Below are positions 12,122 to 24,160 of a stretch of 63,421 bases of DNA, piece by piece. Under the pieces are notes generated by a model. That model was not told where the DNA came from. It was given only the letters and a program-made list of their open reading frames with translations, and made no database searches. Each line of letters opens with the position of its first letter. The first letter of the stretch is position 1. This DNA is from Zygnema cylindricum. Its lineage: Eukaryota > Streptophyta > Zygnematophyceae > Zygnematales > Zygnemataceae. The stretch lies in NCBI GenBank assembly GCA_037447655.1, contig JBBHKE010001106.1, positions 192,941 through 256,361 of the forward strand, given 5' to 3'. Made by a program: the position numbers and the translations under genes.

Positions 12122-15100
12122 TCATCCGAGGGCATCCAATGCCGCCATGTTTTGACCTAGAAGCTCTGATAAAGGCCATCCTTCCATTGGTTGTTGCTTT
12201 ATCAAATCCAAACATCTCAAAACTCGAGGAAAAGAAGCCGAAAATTTCTGAGGAACATCTCGAACTACCGGCATTAGAGCATCGGCGCGACACCAAGTGA
12301 CATAATTTCCCTCGTGAATAAAACTTGTACTTTTATTTGAAGCCCATCTTGCAATTAAGGGATGAATTAAAGCCATATGAATTGTTCCATCTTTTAATTC
12401 TTCGCTTACTCGAATTGGACCACGGTATCCTATCGGAGGAGTTAGAGTGGCTCCTTCCCCGAGTCCTAAAACTTCAAACCCTAACTTTTGCGCCACATAT
12501 AGCGTGTCCGGATCCGTTAAATCTGGCATTTTTGCAACTTCCAGACCACTCATCGGCAATTGTAATCGAAATTCTTTCCCTTTTTTTCTTGTTAAACATA
12601 ATCTCCACGTGTCTTCGAATTGTCTTCCGACTGCTGCAACAACGGTCAGTCTGTATCTTTTTTCCTTCAAACAAAGTTCATGACCAGGAAAATATTTCTG
12701 AATTACAGCAGTTTCAGCTGCATAGAGCTCTTCTTTATTCACTCTTCCAGTAAACTGAAACATATTCTTCGTTTCTGTACCACTTCCTTTTTCCTTTGTC
12801 TGTCTCCCTCCTGTTGAATCTACTCTCTCAAAATTCTCAACCAAACCTGTTCCTTCATTTTGTCTCTTCTGCGGTCCAGTTACACCCGAAACTGTCCCCT
12901 CCTCGTCTTCTTCTATCCTCCTTTTTCTTGAGCATTGCTCCGAATCTTCTTTTCCTGTATTGGATTTCTGCTCTAATGCATAGCAGTCCTTTAGATTCCT
13001 TCTGTTTTCCTTTTCTATCTGTCCGGTAGCCATGGATTTCAGCTGCATTGCAGCTGCCGAGCAACTTTCCACATTACTAGCCATGGCCGAGCCTTGCGTC
13101 AACATAAAGAACGCGGAAGTACCTCCGGTCTGTGAAAAGTTTTCCAAAGTGCTGCCCGAAATCATGGGAGAAAAACTGTTTTTCATGGCAAGTTGTCCGT
13201 TGAATAGAGCTCCCGAACTTGATGAGGCCATCGTCAACCCTCCACTACACTCCCTTCCAAAAGACGTTTCTCTCACCTCTCTCTCCTCCGTCCCCCTAAA
13301 CAAACTTCCTCTATTTGATTCATTTTCCCGAGAAACTTGTACCGAAGGTATTGTTGGCATTTGCGTTAGAGAAGAAGGAATGCTTACTGATAAATTATGA
13401 CAAACTGCATTTTGCAAACGTTCCAAAACACGATTGGCTCCTCTCGCAAGCATTTCGCTCCGACTTTTTTCCAACTTCAAAGTTTCTGTCTCCCATGCTT
13501 TTCTAAACTTCTCTTTACTCTCCTCCACCTTTTGCCAAGCAGCTTCCGATTCCTTTTTCTTCGCTGTTGCTTCCTCTCTCGCTCTTCTAGCTACCGCCTC
13601 TAATTCCTGTGCCTCCTCCTCCTTCTTCCTAGCCATGGCTGCCTCACCCTCTGCTTCAGCAGTCAACCTTCGCAACTCTCCCTGCAATACTTCCAAAGAA
13701 TATTTTTGGACTTGAGCTAAAACTTGAAGCTCAGGAGCTCCTGCCACATCAGCAGCTATGGCTGCCTGCATTGCGTTCATGAGTCCGGGATCCTGGTTTA
13801 GAGCGGCAACTAAGGATCTTTTCACCTTTAGGGTTAAGGGCTGTTGTGCGAGTTCGGCTACGGTAGCCATGGCTTTAGGGTTTGATATAGCATACTGAAA
13901 ACCGGCGAGAGAGCCTCCTGTAGCAGTAGCTACAGCTGAAGCGGCAGCCATGGCTGAGGCAGCAGTCTCCGGTCCAGGATTTGAATTCAGGTTTGGTGTA
14001 GGGTTAGGATTTGAGTTCGGGTTTGGATTAAGATATGAATGCGGTTTTGGATTGGAATTGGGATCAGGATTTGGATTTGGATTCGAAGTTGGATTAGGGT
14101 TTGAAATGGGAGTTGGATTCGGATTTGAATTTAGGTAGGGATTAGGGTTTAGACTAAAATTCGGATTGGGAATTGGAGTGGGAGTTGGAGTTGGATTTCG
14201 ATTTGGATTTGGATTTGGATTTGAATTTGGATTTATATTTAAATTTGGATTTGGATTTGGATTTGGATTTGGAAAAGAGTTTGGATTAAGATATTGATTC
14301 GGGTTCGGGTTCGGATTTGGATTTGATAATGGATTTAGATTCAGAATTTGACTTGAATTTGTTATTGGATTCTGATTTTGATACAAATATGGAATTGAGT
14401 TTGGACTCGGATTTGGATTCACGTAAAGGTTTGGATTTGGACTTAGAGCTAGATTTGGATTAAAATTTTGCGAATTTGAACCTACATTTGCTAGATTTGA
14501 AACTGCATTTGGATTACAAATTGAAGGCATTTGATTTGGATATGGATATGAATTTGCAATTGGAAAATAAATGGGAATAGAAAGTAAATTTGAATGTGGA
14601 TTTCCTGGTGACTGTAACCCTTGACTGTTTCCATGTGCTTGTAACCTTTCCCTGTCTATACGTGCTTGTAATTCCTGACTGTTTCCATGAGATTGCAGAT
14701 CCAGAAAGTTTTTCGAGACTTGTAATTCTTGTCCGTTTCCATGAAAGACTACATTTTCGTAGTTTTTAAGAGCTTGTAACATCAAACTGTGTCCATGTAC
14801 TTGTAACTCCAGATTGTTTCCGTGGAACGGTAATCCGAAACTCTTTCCGTGCGTAAGCGAGAGTACCTCAGTTTCTCCTCTCCCACTTTCTCTCTCGCCC
14901 TCTCTTTCGTTCTCTATTTCTCTCTCTCTCTCCGTCTCACCTTCTCCTGGATTTTTACGAAGGCTGCCGATAGGAGAAGGAGAAGAAGGAGATGAACGGA
15001 AAACCTCCACAGCTGTCTTCTTTTTCTCACTAAAAGACAAACCGGGAGGTGCAAGATTCAGTTCACAACTAGGAGAAGCTGATGCCTTTTCCCAAACCAG

Positions 15101-15264
15101 GACCTTTTCCTTCACTGGAAAAGGGTTCTCTCCAATTTCTCCTTGAGAATCTCCATTTTTTGATTGAGGTTGAAGGGTTTGGATGTTGCCATGTGGCAGT
15201 AAGGGAGAGGACGTTGATGTTTTTTTCCGTTTCTTGATAACGACATCCAATCCAGCGTTGCCAC
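12122..15264 (-). CDS. Large exon of an unrecognised protein with Asn-Pro repeats, coiled coil and a conserved-looking C-terminal domain
   Basis: About 1047 codons are uninterrupted to a TGA at 12122. The frame stays open upstream to an ATG at 15331, but 15265-15331 is T-rich and ends TTTGATAG/GT, so I prefer an acceptor with an exon start at 15264 and an upstream exon not found. Domain order: basic segment (VIKKRKK); Ser/Glu-rich linker; about seven imperfect HGNSQELQ-like units (14540-14850); a long Asn-Pro low-complexity region (13980-14590); an Ala-rich helix; a strongly charged coiled coil (RRLTAEAEGEAAMARKKEEE onward, about 13450-13690); a Ser/Gly linker with a basic KRRIEEDEEG patch; and a compact 190-residue C-terminus rich in Trp, Cys and Arg (WRLCLTRKKGKEFRLQLP, VTWCRADALMP). 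The basic patches suggest a nuclear protein, but I do not know its function. The opposite strand shows only shadow frames. Confidence 0.6.
13980..14590. repeat. Coding hexanucleotide repeat (GGATTT)n / Asn-Pro codons
   Basis: Imperfect hexamer GGATTT/GGATTC/GGGTTT on the plus strand, which reads AAYCCN (Asn-Pro) on the gene strand. Variation is mainly at third positions while the dipeptide is kept, which suggests selection on the protein rather than pure slippage. Confidence 0.85.
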
Positions 15265-15658
15265 CTATCAAAGTCGAATCACAAGAAGTACAAAAAGAGA
15301 AAATAAGATCCTCAAAGAAAACGACAATCAATAAAAGACAATCTCAAAAAAACCAAAAAATCTCAAGCATTACAACAACATCAATGGGACAATGTCACGA
15401 AGTGTAATTTCAAAAAGTACAATTTCAAAAAGTACAAATTCAATCAGTACATTTGTCAAAACAATCAAAACTAATAAAGTTTGAAAGCCAAAAATTTCAA
15501 AAGTACAATCTAAAAAGTACGAAATAATATGTACAATATCTTAGAAAATGGAAACATATTCTCAAATTAAGAAAAATACAAAATCAAATATAAAAGGTTT
15601 CCACAAAAAACAAAAACGAAATCAATTTCCCAAACACCAAAAAAAACCAAAAGGAGAG
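15265..15658. other. Putative intron upstream of the large exon, with AAGTACAA-type short repeats
   Basis: Contains repeated TTTCAAAAAGTACAA words (15400-15440) and further AGTAC motifs to 15540. No coding signal on either strand. Confidence 0.4.
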
Positions 15659-15851
15659 AGAGATGGAAGGAAGGGGAAGAAAAGGAGGGGGAGAGAGCGA
15701 TAGGGGGAGAGGAAGGAGGGGGGGGGGGGGAGGGGGAAAGGGGGAGAGGGAAAAGGAGAGAGTGAGGGAAGGGGAGGGGGAAGAAAGGAAGAGAGGAAGA
15801 AGGGGGGAGGGGGGGGGACGGAGAGGGGGGGGGGGAAGAGGGCAAGGGAGG
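15659..15851. repeat. GGGGGA/GAGAGG purine microsatellite at the truncated 5' end of copia element A
   Basis: Almost pure purine tract ending exactly where copia gag homology begins. It replaces the missing 5' LTR and gag start of element A. The Gly-Arg-Glu open frame through it is an artefact. Confidence 0.85.
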
Positions 15852-16160
15852 AAGAGGGGAACTTCTCGAGGAGGACTATGTCACTTCTGCAAGAAACCGG
15901 GACACTATATGGCAGATTGTGTCAAACTTGCAGATCTTCGACTGAAAGATGGTCAAGGAACCTCAAGGGATGGAGGAAAGAAAAAGGCTTTCGTGACTCA
16001 AGTTCATGATGTGGAGGTGGAAGGAAAAACTGAATCAAAAGAGGAGCTTGAGGAGCTTCTTCTTAATCCGAAAAACAGTGAAAGCATGTCGACATTCCAC
16101 GGAGACAAAAGTGTGCTTTCGGAGGTAAGAGGGATCCACCCGAGGATGGGTGGATCATAG
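15852..16160 (+). pseudogene. Copia A gag C-terminus with CCHC zinc knuckle
   Basis: Reads GLCHFCKKPGHYMADC (C-x2-C-x4-H-x4-C nucleocapsid knuckle) and a Lys/Glu-rich linker. The frame ends at TAG 16158; the protease continues in another frame from 16151, so a frameshift separates them. The N-terminal capsid part is missing. Confidence 0.8.
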
Positions 16161-19100
16161 ACTCAGGGGCTTCAATGCATATGTGCAAAGATAAGCGGTG
16201 GTTCACTAAACTGAGAAAGATCCCAAGAGTTGAGATAGAGTACGGAGATGGTAGAGTAGAAACCGTAAGTCTTGTTGGAACTGTTGACTTGAAGGTTCTA
16301 GTTCATGGAAAGGCCTCAATTGTAACACTCTCAGACGTTCTTTATATTCCACAGCTTAGCAAGAACCTAGTCTCAACAGCTGTCCTGGATGAAAAGGAGG
16401 TTGAAATAGGAACTAGGAAAGGAATCTTTACAACAAGCTTTGATAGTGAGGTTTATTTCATAGCTGAGAAGGGCAGTCAAGGAATGTTCAGAATTGTTCT
16501 TTACAATGAAAAGAGTGTTCTCTACTCGTGTGCAAGTGAGATGATGCTTTGGCATAAATGGTTGGTGCATGTGTATCTAGATGGATTAAAGAAAATGAAG
16601 AAAAAAAGAATAGTGGAGGGTATTACTTTGAGGATGATGAGACCTTTGATGATTGTAGTGGATGTGCCCAAGGGAAGATTCATAGACTTCCATTTCCAAA
16701 GGCAACCAAATTTAGGAGAGAGAAAGTATTAGATCTCGTTCACACAGATGTTTGGTGACTTGCTAGGTATGCTTCACATGGGGGGAAGAGATGGATGTTA
16801 ACCATCACAGATGATTGGCCTAGATACACGAAGGTATACTTTCTCAGACATAAGTCAGAGGTATTAAGATGTTTCAAAGAGTATAAAGTATGGAGTGAAA
16901 AACTACACGAAACCTCAATAAAAGAGATAAGAAGTGATAATGGGAAAGAATACACCTCAAGGGAATTTGAAGAATATCTTAAAGAAGAAGGAATTCATCA
17001 TGAGAAAACTGTTCCCTATAATCCGGAACAAAATAAAGTAGCAGAAAGAGTGAATAGAACTTTAGGAGATATGTCCAAAAGTATGTTAACTAATAAGAGG
17101 ATAGGGTTGCAGTTTTGGGCGGAGTCTATAAACTATGCTAATTTCATCAGAAATAGAGTCCTAACTTCAGCAAATAAAGAGGCAACTCCGTATGAGAGGT
17201 GGACAGGAAGAAAGCCTGATTTGTCTAGTTTGAGAGTGTTTGGAAGTCAAGTCTACAGTTTGGATTCCGATAAGACTAAATGGAAGTTAGAGGGGAGAGG
17301 TAAGCCAGGATATCTTGTAGGATATGATGAGAGCACAAAAGGATACCGAGTGTATGACTTGAAAAAGAGAGATATAATTCTGGTAAAACACATAGTGGTG
17401 ATGAATGAAGAGAAGTCCATTGATCCATTCAAATATAATAGGGAAGTCAAAATCAGATTTGAAACGGATCAGTTTTCTGACTTTGACTTTGAAAATGAAG
17501 AGAAGGAAGAGGGAGAAAAAGAAAAATCTGCAGATCTACCAAAGGAGAAGGAGGAAAGGACAACACCCGAGGCAACGCCACAATACGAAGTGGAAACCGA
17601 TGAGGAACTTGATGAGACACCGGAATTGGAAGATAGGGGAGCTGAATATCTCCAAAAACGAAACCCAAGGATGCATTCCATACCGGCGTCCGATTTTGAA
17701 GGGGGAAGAAGAAGTAGTAAACGACTTCAAGAAAGACAAGTAAATAACAAACTCACAACGATGTCTCACCCAAATGAACCTCAAACATACTTAGAGGCCA
17801 TAAACACTCCAGAAAGTAGCCGGTGGATCACAGCTATAAATGAAGAAATGGCCTCTATCATGGAAGCCAATGCATGGGAGTTGGTAGATTGTCCACCGGA
17901 CCGAAAACCGATCGGATGTAAGTGGGTGTTTAAACTTAAATTAAACCCGGATAATACCATTGAGAGGTACAAAGCTAGGTTAGTTGCAAAAGGTTATACT
18001 CAGAAAGAGGGGATAGACTACGAAGAAACCTTTGCACTTGTAGTCAGATTTCCTTCTGTTAGAATCCTTTTAAGTATAGCCGCAGCGGAGGATATGGAAA
18101 TCCACCAGATGGATAATAAAACGATCTTTTTGCACGGAGAGGTGGAAGAAGAAATTTACATGAGGCAACCGGAAGGATTCGTTGAAAGTGGGGAAGAAGA
18201 TAAAGTTTGCAAACTGATAAAATCACTCTATGGGCTTAAGCAAGCCCCGTGACAGTGGAATATAAAGCTAGACGAATTTCTGACCGGCTTGGGGTATATC
18301 AGAATTATTTCAGATCACTCTATATATTTATTTGAGGATGAGAATAGAGTGATATTTATTGCTACTTATGTGGATGATTTGTTGGTCTTAAGCAAGTCCT
18401 TAGATAAGATTAACAAACTAAAACGGGATCTTAGAAGCAGTTTTGATATGAAAGATCTCGGCGAAGCAAAGTATATTTTGGGAATTTAAATGGAAACAGA
18501 TAGAGGGAATAGAATTATAAGACTCACTCAAAAAAAAACAATCGGTAATTTTCTAGAAAAACTTCAGATGGAAAAAGCAAACGGATGTACTACTCCTATG
18601 GATTTGAAGAAAGTGTCCGAGGGGAGTGAAGAAAGAGGAATATTGATCATTAATGATGAGATGGATGAGATAGAAAGAAATTTTTTGGAAAATATCCCTT
18701 ATCGGCAGATTGTAGGCAGTTTAACTTATTTTATGAACTGTACCCGTCCGGATAAAGCTGCAGCTATAGGTGTCATTAGTAGAAATCTAAATGAACCAAG
18801 AAAGAGAGACTGGGAGGCTACCAAAAGGGTGATGAGGCATTTGGTGGGGACAAGGGAATTATGGTTGCATTTGGGAGGGGAGCACACTGACATCACCACT
18901 TGGAGTGATGCCAGTTATGGAGATGTGCCTTTAAGGAGGTGTACGACTGGATATGTGTTGCAAATTGGATCCGGTGCATGATGTTGGAGTAGCAAGCAAC
19001 AAAAAGTAGTTGCTCAATCCACTATGGAGGCTGAATATATGGCTTCCTGTTCTGCCACCAAAGAATTAATGTGGGTTAAATCACTTCTTGAAGAACTTGG

Positions 19101-19362
19101 GTTCATGAAGTCTGGAACTCAAAATGTTTTTTGTGATAATCAAGTTGCTATCTCTATTGCAGCTAATCCGAAACATCACTTCAAAATTAAGCATATAGAT
19201 ATTAGACTAAGATTTGTCAAAGAGAAGGTAGAAAATAAAATTATTAAACTGGTTCATAAAACTGATAGAGAAATGATTGCAGACATGATGACAAAACCAG
19301 TGCCTTCCCCTAAGTTGATTTATTGCAGAGAAAACTGTGGATTAAAACTGAAAAGTGACTAG
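16151..19362 (+). pseudogene. Copia A pol: protease, integrase, RT and RNase H with multiple stops
   Basis: Order along the strand: protease WIIDSGASMHMC (16151, catalytic DSG); integrase zinc finger H-x3-H/C-x2-C (WHKWLVH...CSGCAQGK); integrase core with HTDVW, SDNGKEYTS and AERVNRTL (D,D,E); a Glu/Lys-rich GKEYTS-to-RT linker; RT with the QMDNKTIFLHG block and YVDDLLVLSK (about 18370); RNase H with EAEYMASC and DNQVAIS (about 19020-19160). There is one frameshift near 16615 and then in-frame stops at 16756, 18250, 18487 and 18979. The rest of the protein is well conserved, so the copy is not ancient. Confidence 0.85.
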
Positions 19363-19375
19363 GAATTAAGGGGAG

Positions 19376-20212
19376 TGTTGAAAAGAGGTAATTAATAGTT
19401 CACTTCCCTATTTTATTTTTGCTTTAAAGAAAGAGAGTGAGGATCAAAGGCGCACCATGGCTGCCGCAATATTTAGAAAGTGGCAGATTTTGAAATAGAC
19501 GGTATTTTTACTAAAATGATGCCTAAGTCGAGATTTGATCCTGCGACCTCTGAATTCTCTATAGCCTAACGCCTTAACCATTAAGGCGCTATGAAACGAT
19601 ACACGTGACGGGTTTCATAAATATATAAATATTAACGCAATAGCTAATTTACAGCAGACTAACCAAAAGGAGCAATTCATGCATGTACGCGAATCTGAAC
19701 CGTGTAAAATATATTTTGATCAGACGGCCAGCATTATAGCCACCACGCGAAGTGAGCTTTTGGCGGCATACAGAGATAGCGTCACGCGGTGCCACGTGGC
19801 GCAACATTATTTGATACCGGAGAAGATGGGAGGAGGAACCAGTGCTTCCGATCTGACAGGTGTCACCTTGTAGACCTTGTCGTACAATGGTCGTACAATA
19901 AGTACATCGCCCATTGTACCTTCTTGTACTATATAGTGTTCCTATTGGACTAGGGTTTTGTAGTAGGTAGTCGTGATTAGGCAGACCAAGACTTAGTAAT
20001 ATTTAGGTACCTCTCTCTAAGAGAGCTTGTAACTATAAAGGTCATCTTTGACCAGCCATAACTTACTGCTCAGGGGAGCAAATTCAATGATTCTTTTTGC
20101 GTTTGACTCAGGGGAATCTTATCCTCACAAGGGTGAGAGTGGTCAGAATATTTGTGTGCCTGGGCGGCGCTTATTCAGCGGGAAAGTAGAAGGGGCAAAT
20201 ATTATCCTATAG
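19376..20212 (+). repeat. 3' LTR of copia A (truncated)
   Basis: Starts TGTTGAAAAGAGG directly after the polypurine tract. Contains an antisense tRNA-like segment (19519-19592), a G-box GCCACGTGGC (about 19792), a TACTATATAG box (about 19928) and the block ACTCAGGGGA shared with the LTRs of elements B and C. The end is lost at the junction with the gag fragment on the other strand; the last LTR-like words are TTATCCTATAGGCTT. Confidence 0.75.
19519..19592 (-). other. tRNA-like segment inside LTR A, antisense to the element
   Basis: Read on the minus strand: a D-arm-like TAATGGTTAAGGCG (A-box region) and, 40 nt later, GCAGGATCAAATCTCG resembling a T-psi-C arm (B-box). Degenerate; not a functional tRNA. 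The position within the LTR matches the other copies. Confidence 0.5.
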
Positions 20213-20768
20213 GCTTTACATAGGCTCCTGCACTAGTACTCTGAAGAAACAACCTTTTCATAGCATGGCAATGATCTGACATACTACCTCCAGAATACTT
20301 AAATTCAAAAATATGAGTAGCTATGATAGTCTGGACAGTATCATCTAGCTGAACATACATAGCACGTACACTAAACCAAATTTCAGAGGCTTTCTTCATC
20401 TCAAGATACGACATTACCAAGTCTTTTGTCATTAACTGCTTCAAGACGTTGAGGCAGTGGAGATTCTTCTTTCTCCAATCCGGCGCGGTCACATCCGCTG
20501 TTCCTTCCACAATGGGTGACAAGTCCCTCTCCTCGAAATATGAGCTCAACATATCTTCCCAGTATAAGTAGTCAGTTCCGTCAAAAATAGGCAATTTGGG
20601 CGGTGGGCCCATAACCTGTTGAAGGTCATAGGCATTCAGACTCGGCTGTGATCCACTCCCACTAGGAATCACATTTGCACCTGCTGGGATATTCGTCCTT
20701 GGAGAAGCAGGTGGAGCACTAGGGCTAATAGGAGCACTTGCAGCGGGAGCTGAGCCATTATCAAACAT
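20202..20768 (-). pseudogene. Copia gag N-terminal fragment of another element
   Basis: Encodes a Pro/Ala/Ser-rich leader (from an ATG at 20768), then VMGPPPKLPIFDGTDYLYWE and helices of the UBN2/DUF4219-type copia gag domain, ending at the junction with LTR A. The nucleotides GGTTATGGGCCCACC (20602-20616) are the same 15-mer that follows the LTRs of elements B and C. They are preceded here by CTTCAACA, a plausible LTR terminus, yet the frame is open through it. So either this gag starts upstream, or the frame simply reads into an LTR. No zinc knuckle or pol remains. Confidence 0.7.
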
Positions 20769-21562
20769 GTTAGCGGAAGCAAACCCAAAGAGGAATACCT
20801 ATCAGACTAGATCAATACTGTAAGATAAGTAACTACAAATAAAAGAGGTCTTTCAACCAAACAAAACATGTACTACAAGCAAATGAAAGACAATAAAGCA
20901 TAAAACACCTTAAACTGCACTCAGTGCTCTCATTTCGTTAACTCTTGTGTAGAATGTACATTATGTATCAAATTGATCAATCCTAATTGAACTAAATACT
21001 CAAAAGATCTAAAAAACATCTAAAAGTATGTACTGGGTTCACGAAACAACCTACTGACAAAAATCTAAGTGTTTGGACCAGAATTGTCCACTAACAATAT
21101 CTACACCCTAAAAATCTGGGTGATTCTTATCACGTCCACATTCATTAGCGGCCATACACACTAATTTACTAAAAGATAACTATTCGTGTAGATACTACAA
21201 AAAATCTACACTAAATTTGGTCAACATTGAAGAGTTGGTATTCCAAAAAATTTTTAAGTCCTAAACTCAAATTTCTAAGACTTACTAAAGCTTACTTTTC
21301 TATAGAATGTGTACTAAAATAAGAGACGCAAACTCGAATATTCAGATTTTGGCGTACGAATTGTCAGATTTTTTGTACGGATATATATACTGATATAGAC
21401 ATCAATACGGCGAGCATTTGTTATTCGAAAAACCCAAATTAGAGTTAGTGATTGATTACTATACATGATTTTTTTTGATTTTTTTTCACAATTAGCGTTA
21501 ATAACACTATCTTTTTTTTCGCTGTTTATTCCTTTACTCTAATAGCGATTGGCGGTGTACTG
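20769..21562. other. AT-rich; ends with an orphan MITE terminus
   Basis: No gene seen. At 21536-21559 the sequence TACTCTAATAGCGATTGGCG plus GTGTA is a right-hand MITE end whose left partner I could not find. It abuts the next MITE, at 21563. Confidence 0.5.
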
Positions 21563-21765
21563 TACACCGTGAATCGTTATTAGCTTTATGTACGCTATAT
21601 CGGCACCCCAAAAATTTGACATTGATACCTTAAATGTAATAAATTACACTATTTAAGGGCGTGGACCATAATCTACCAAGTCTCCAAACACTAGATTACA
21701 ATGAATGACGTTATTTTTTACTTTACACTAATAATTTCTATACGCTAATAACGATTCAAGGTTTA
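21563..21765. mobile_element. MITE (about 203 bp)
   Basis: The left end TACACCGTGAATCGTTATTA pairs with the right end (inverted TAAACCTTGAATCGTTATTA). The subterminal GGCACCCCAAAAATTTGAC links it to the 3954-4458 subfamily, of which it looks like an internally deleted form. Confidence 0.75.
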
Positions 21766-22050
21766 CTGTAGTACAAATGGTTTTTGACGACAACGCTACA
21801 GGAGATTTCATGGCCATCAATGGTCAATAGCAGTTTAAGGTTCCGGTGTCCAATGGTGGCGAACACCGCGCAAGGCCTATTGACGAGACGCCACTGCTGT
21901 GCATGTGCAATTGGAGGTCAAGATTTGAACTGGAATTCGTACCCTAGATCGATGCGACAGATTGGCGTTGACCCTATTCAACCTCGTATAAAGTTTAGTG
22001 TGGCGGTATTGGATGCGGACTATAATATCGGAGGCTACTATAGTGTACAG

Positions 22051-22610
22051 TACACCTGAAATCGTAATTAGAATAAAAAAACAAAAAAAAACAATTAGAG
22101 TAATGAACTCTAGTTTATGTGATAGAACTTTTTCACAAAGGAAGTTTACTCTAATTTTTTTAAAGTACTCTATACTGGGTTATGTCGGCAATAATTGTCA
22201 ATGTTGAAATTATGAACACTAAGTTACGTAGATGTACAAAATCTTTCAGTCAGTATAATTTTGACGTCATTATCACGTAATAACTATTTGTCGCGCTGAA
22301 TGTTAGTTAATGATCACACTGACGACGATGCTGTCGACAGACGAGAGTTATGTGAACGACTTTCTTTCGATGTGATTAATTTTTTGTTTAGTGCGATTTC
22401 ACGTGCGAGCGTGATTCTATTAAATAATTATTTGTACCTTTTTACTTATCAAAGTACAATTTTGCACGGTCGGACGTCGTCTGTAATCCACGCTATTTAA
22501 AATGAACCTATATTAGAATTTTGTACGATAATGAAAAATTTAGAATCATTTACTCTATTTAAGGTGATAGAGTCGAAGTTTAGGGCGACCTAATTAAGAT
22601 TTGCGGTGAA
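22051..22610. mobile_element. MITE (about 560 bp), related to 3954-4458
   Basis: The left end TACACCTGAAATCGTAATTA and the inverted right end TTCACCGCAAATCTTAATTA pair imperfectly. The inverted sequence near 22550-22600 (GACTCTATCACCTTAAATAG) matches the subterminal block of the 3954 element. Flanked by GTACAGTAC-type repeats on both sides. Confidence 0.7.
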
Positions 22611-22623
22611 CAGTACAGTACTG

Positions 22624-22745
22624 TAGTGTTGTGTATCGGAAACAAACTTATTGTTTTAAAATCGATATTGTAAATGTTGAATATCACACGGTCAAAGGGC
22701 CTGATACATCGCTCCGGGACCAACCAAAATTATCCCAATATATTT
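22624..22745. mobile_element. 5' end fragment of the hAT-type family
   Basis: TAGTGTTGTGTATCGGAAAC at 22624 and, further in, CACGGTCAAAGGGCCTGATACATC and CCGGGACCAACCAAAATTAT align with the left end of the elements at 45502 and 52081. The right part is missing or too diverged to follow. Confidence 0.6.
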
Positions 22746-22845
22746 GGTGGGGGTGGTGTCCGTGTAGGGTTAGTACGGCTGTTTTGTAATGTAAGTTGTA
22801 CAAATGTAACCCTCCCTCCCTCCCCCTTTGGGACAATTGGGGTTA

Positions 22846-23043
22846 AAAGCGAATGGCTCTTAGCGTTAATCACGCTAATGCGGCGCCCCGAAATTTTAAC
22901 CCTAATTCTAAAATATTCTATTTAAAAAAACCTTAAAATCCAAATTAGAGTGACTGATTTCCCCAAATTTCTAATTAGCGTTAATCACACTATTTTTTCT
23001 TTAACACTAAATATTTGTTAACGTTAATAGGGATTCTCGGTGT
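22846..23043. mobile_element. Degenerate MITE of the ACACCG family
   Basis: The right end is TTAACGTTAATAGGGATTCT plus CGGTGTA. The left end is eroded but retains CTTAGCGTTAATCACGCTAA and the subfamily block CGGCGCCCCGAAATTTTAAC. Confidence 0.55.
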
Positions 23044-24160
23044 ACTTTTGAAACCCAACGTGGTTCAATATATAGTCGTATAGGTTTATTGGTATATCGA
23101 GCCGATAAATTGGTGACTACCGCGATTTTGGGCTTATCAATAATATCGTAGCCATAAATCGATTTTCGGGTACGCAAAACTAGGTACATTTTGAACATCG
23201 TCAAAGGACCGTTAACCCTTGACACACAGCACTATCAGGCGCACACAAAGTCAATAATTGACATGTGACATGTACAAAGTGTTGTCGTGTATTGGACAAA
23301 ACGTACGGACCGAACGCGGGTTCTAACTTCTGCAATTTGCGTCCTAATGGAACATACGTAAGAGGGTATTCGCATGTGTGTACCTCTGTTTGCATCCTGG
23401 ATTGATAAGTGATAGGTGAGGCGTCAAAAATTACTAATTTACATCTCGATTGAAATTTCTTACAACCAAAAGCTTTCGAAATTGAAACACTTTGTAATCG
23501 TAAGTAAAAAACCGTGTATTTATATACTGCTTGTAATGGTTTTTTTAGTTTTACGGTTTACTCCAATTGATAAGTGGGACATGATGGAAGACTTTGTTAG
23601 TGGAGGGTTTTGATGGCGGTATCTCTACATTACTTACTAGTATAGTGAAAGCTTATGATAAAAAAATTATACAATATCCAACTCTAGTTTTGTCAGCCTA
23701 TCAAATTTTTTAAATATTTACACATTGAGAGGGTTTTAAAAACAAAATTTGCATCTATTTGACTTTACAACTAGCCTACATCACACGGTCATTGAAATTG
23801 ACGACAACGACCATGAAATAAGTTTAAAAGAGTTTTGGACATGGACAAAAAAACGCAATTATTTGCTAGTAAAAATGCAAAGGAAGTTGAAAAAAATAAG
23901 CAAAGCGAAAGCGACAAATGCACCGAGTTGTTGGTAGGAATTGAGCACCGATCAAAGAGAGGTAGATCAACACCAAATCCAACAACATAATAAGGTTTTC
24001 AAAGTTAGTTGTTTGGTCATTATAAGCACATGAACTTTTATTAATGAACGTCATGACCAATAAGAAGCTACAGGCAAAAAAAAAGTGCGATAATTGCTTA
24101 GAAGCAGTTTTCCATGTTAACTTTTATTGTTCGTCATCGTTCGCGTTTAAGACTTGTGTC
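23044..24160. other. No gene seen; left flank of copia C
   Basis: AT-rich sequence with only short frames lacking family resemblance. The last five bases, GTGTC (24156-24160), are the probable target-site duplication of element C. Confidence 0.5.

Larger units (their letters stand above)
15852..20212 (+). mobile_element. Ty1/copia retrotransposon A, 5'-truncated, with 3' LTR
   Basis: The internal region 15852-19375 carries gag zinc knuckle, protease, integrase, reverse transcriptase and RNase H in copia order. It is followed by a polypurine tract (AATTAAGGGGAG, 19364-19375) and a 3' LTR starting TGTTGAAA at 19376. The LTR is cut at about 20212, where an opposite-strand copia gag begins. No 5' LTR or primer site remains. 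Several stops show that it is inactive. Confidence 0.85.

Noticed and set aside
12015-13715. Plus-strand open frames opposite the large exon
   Set aside because: Antisense shadows of the 12122-15264 frame with no splice or homology support.
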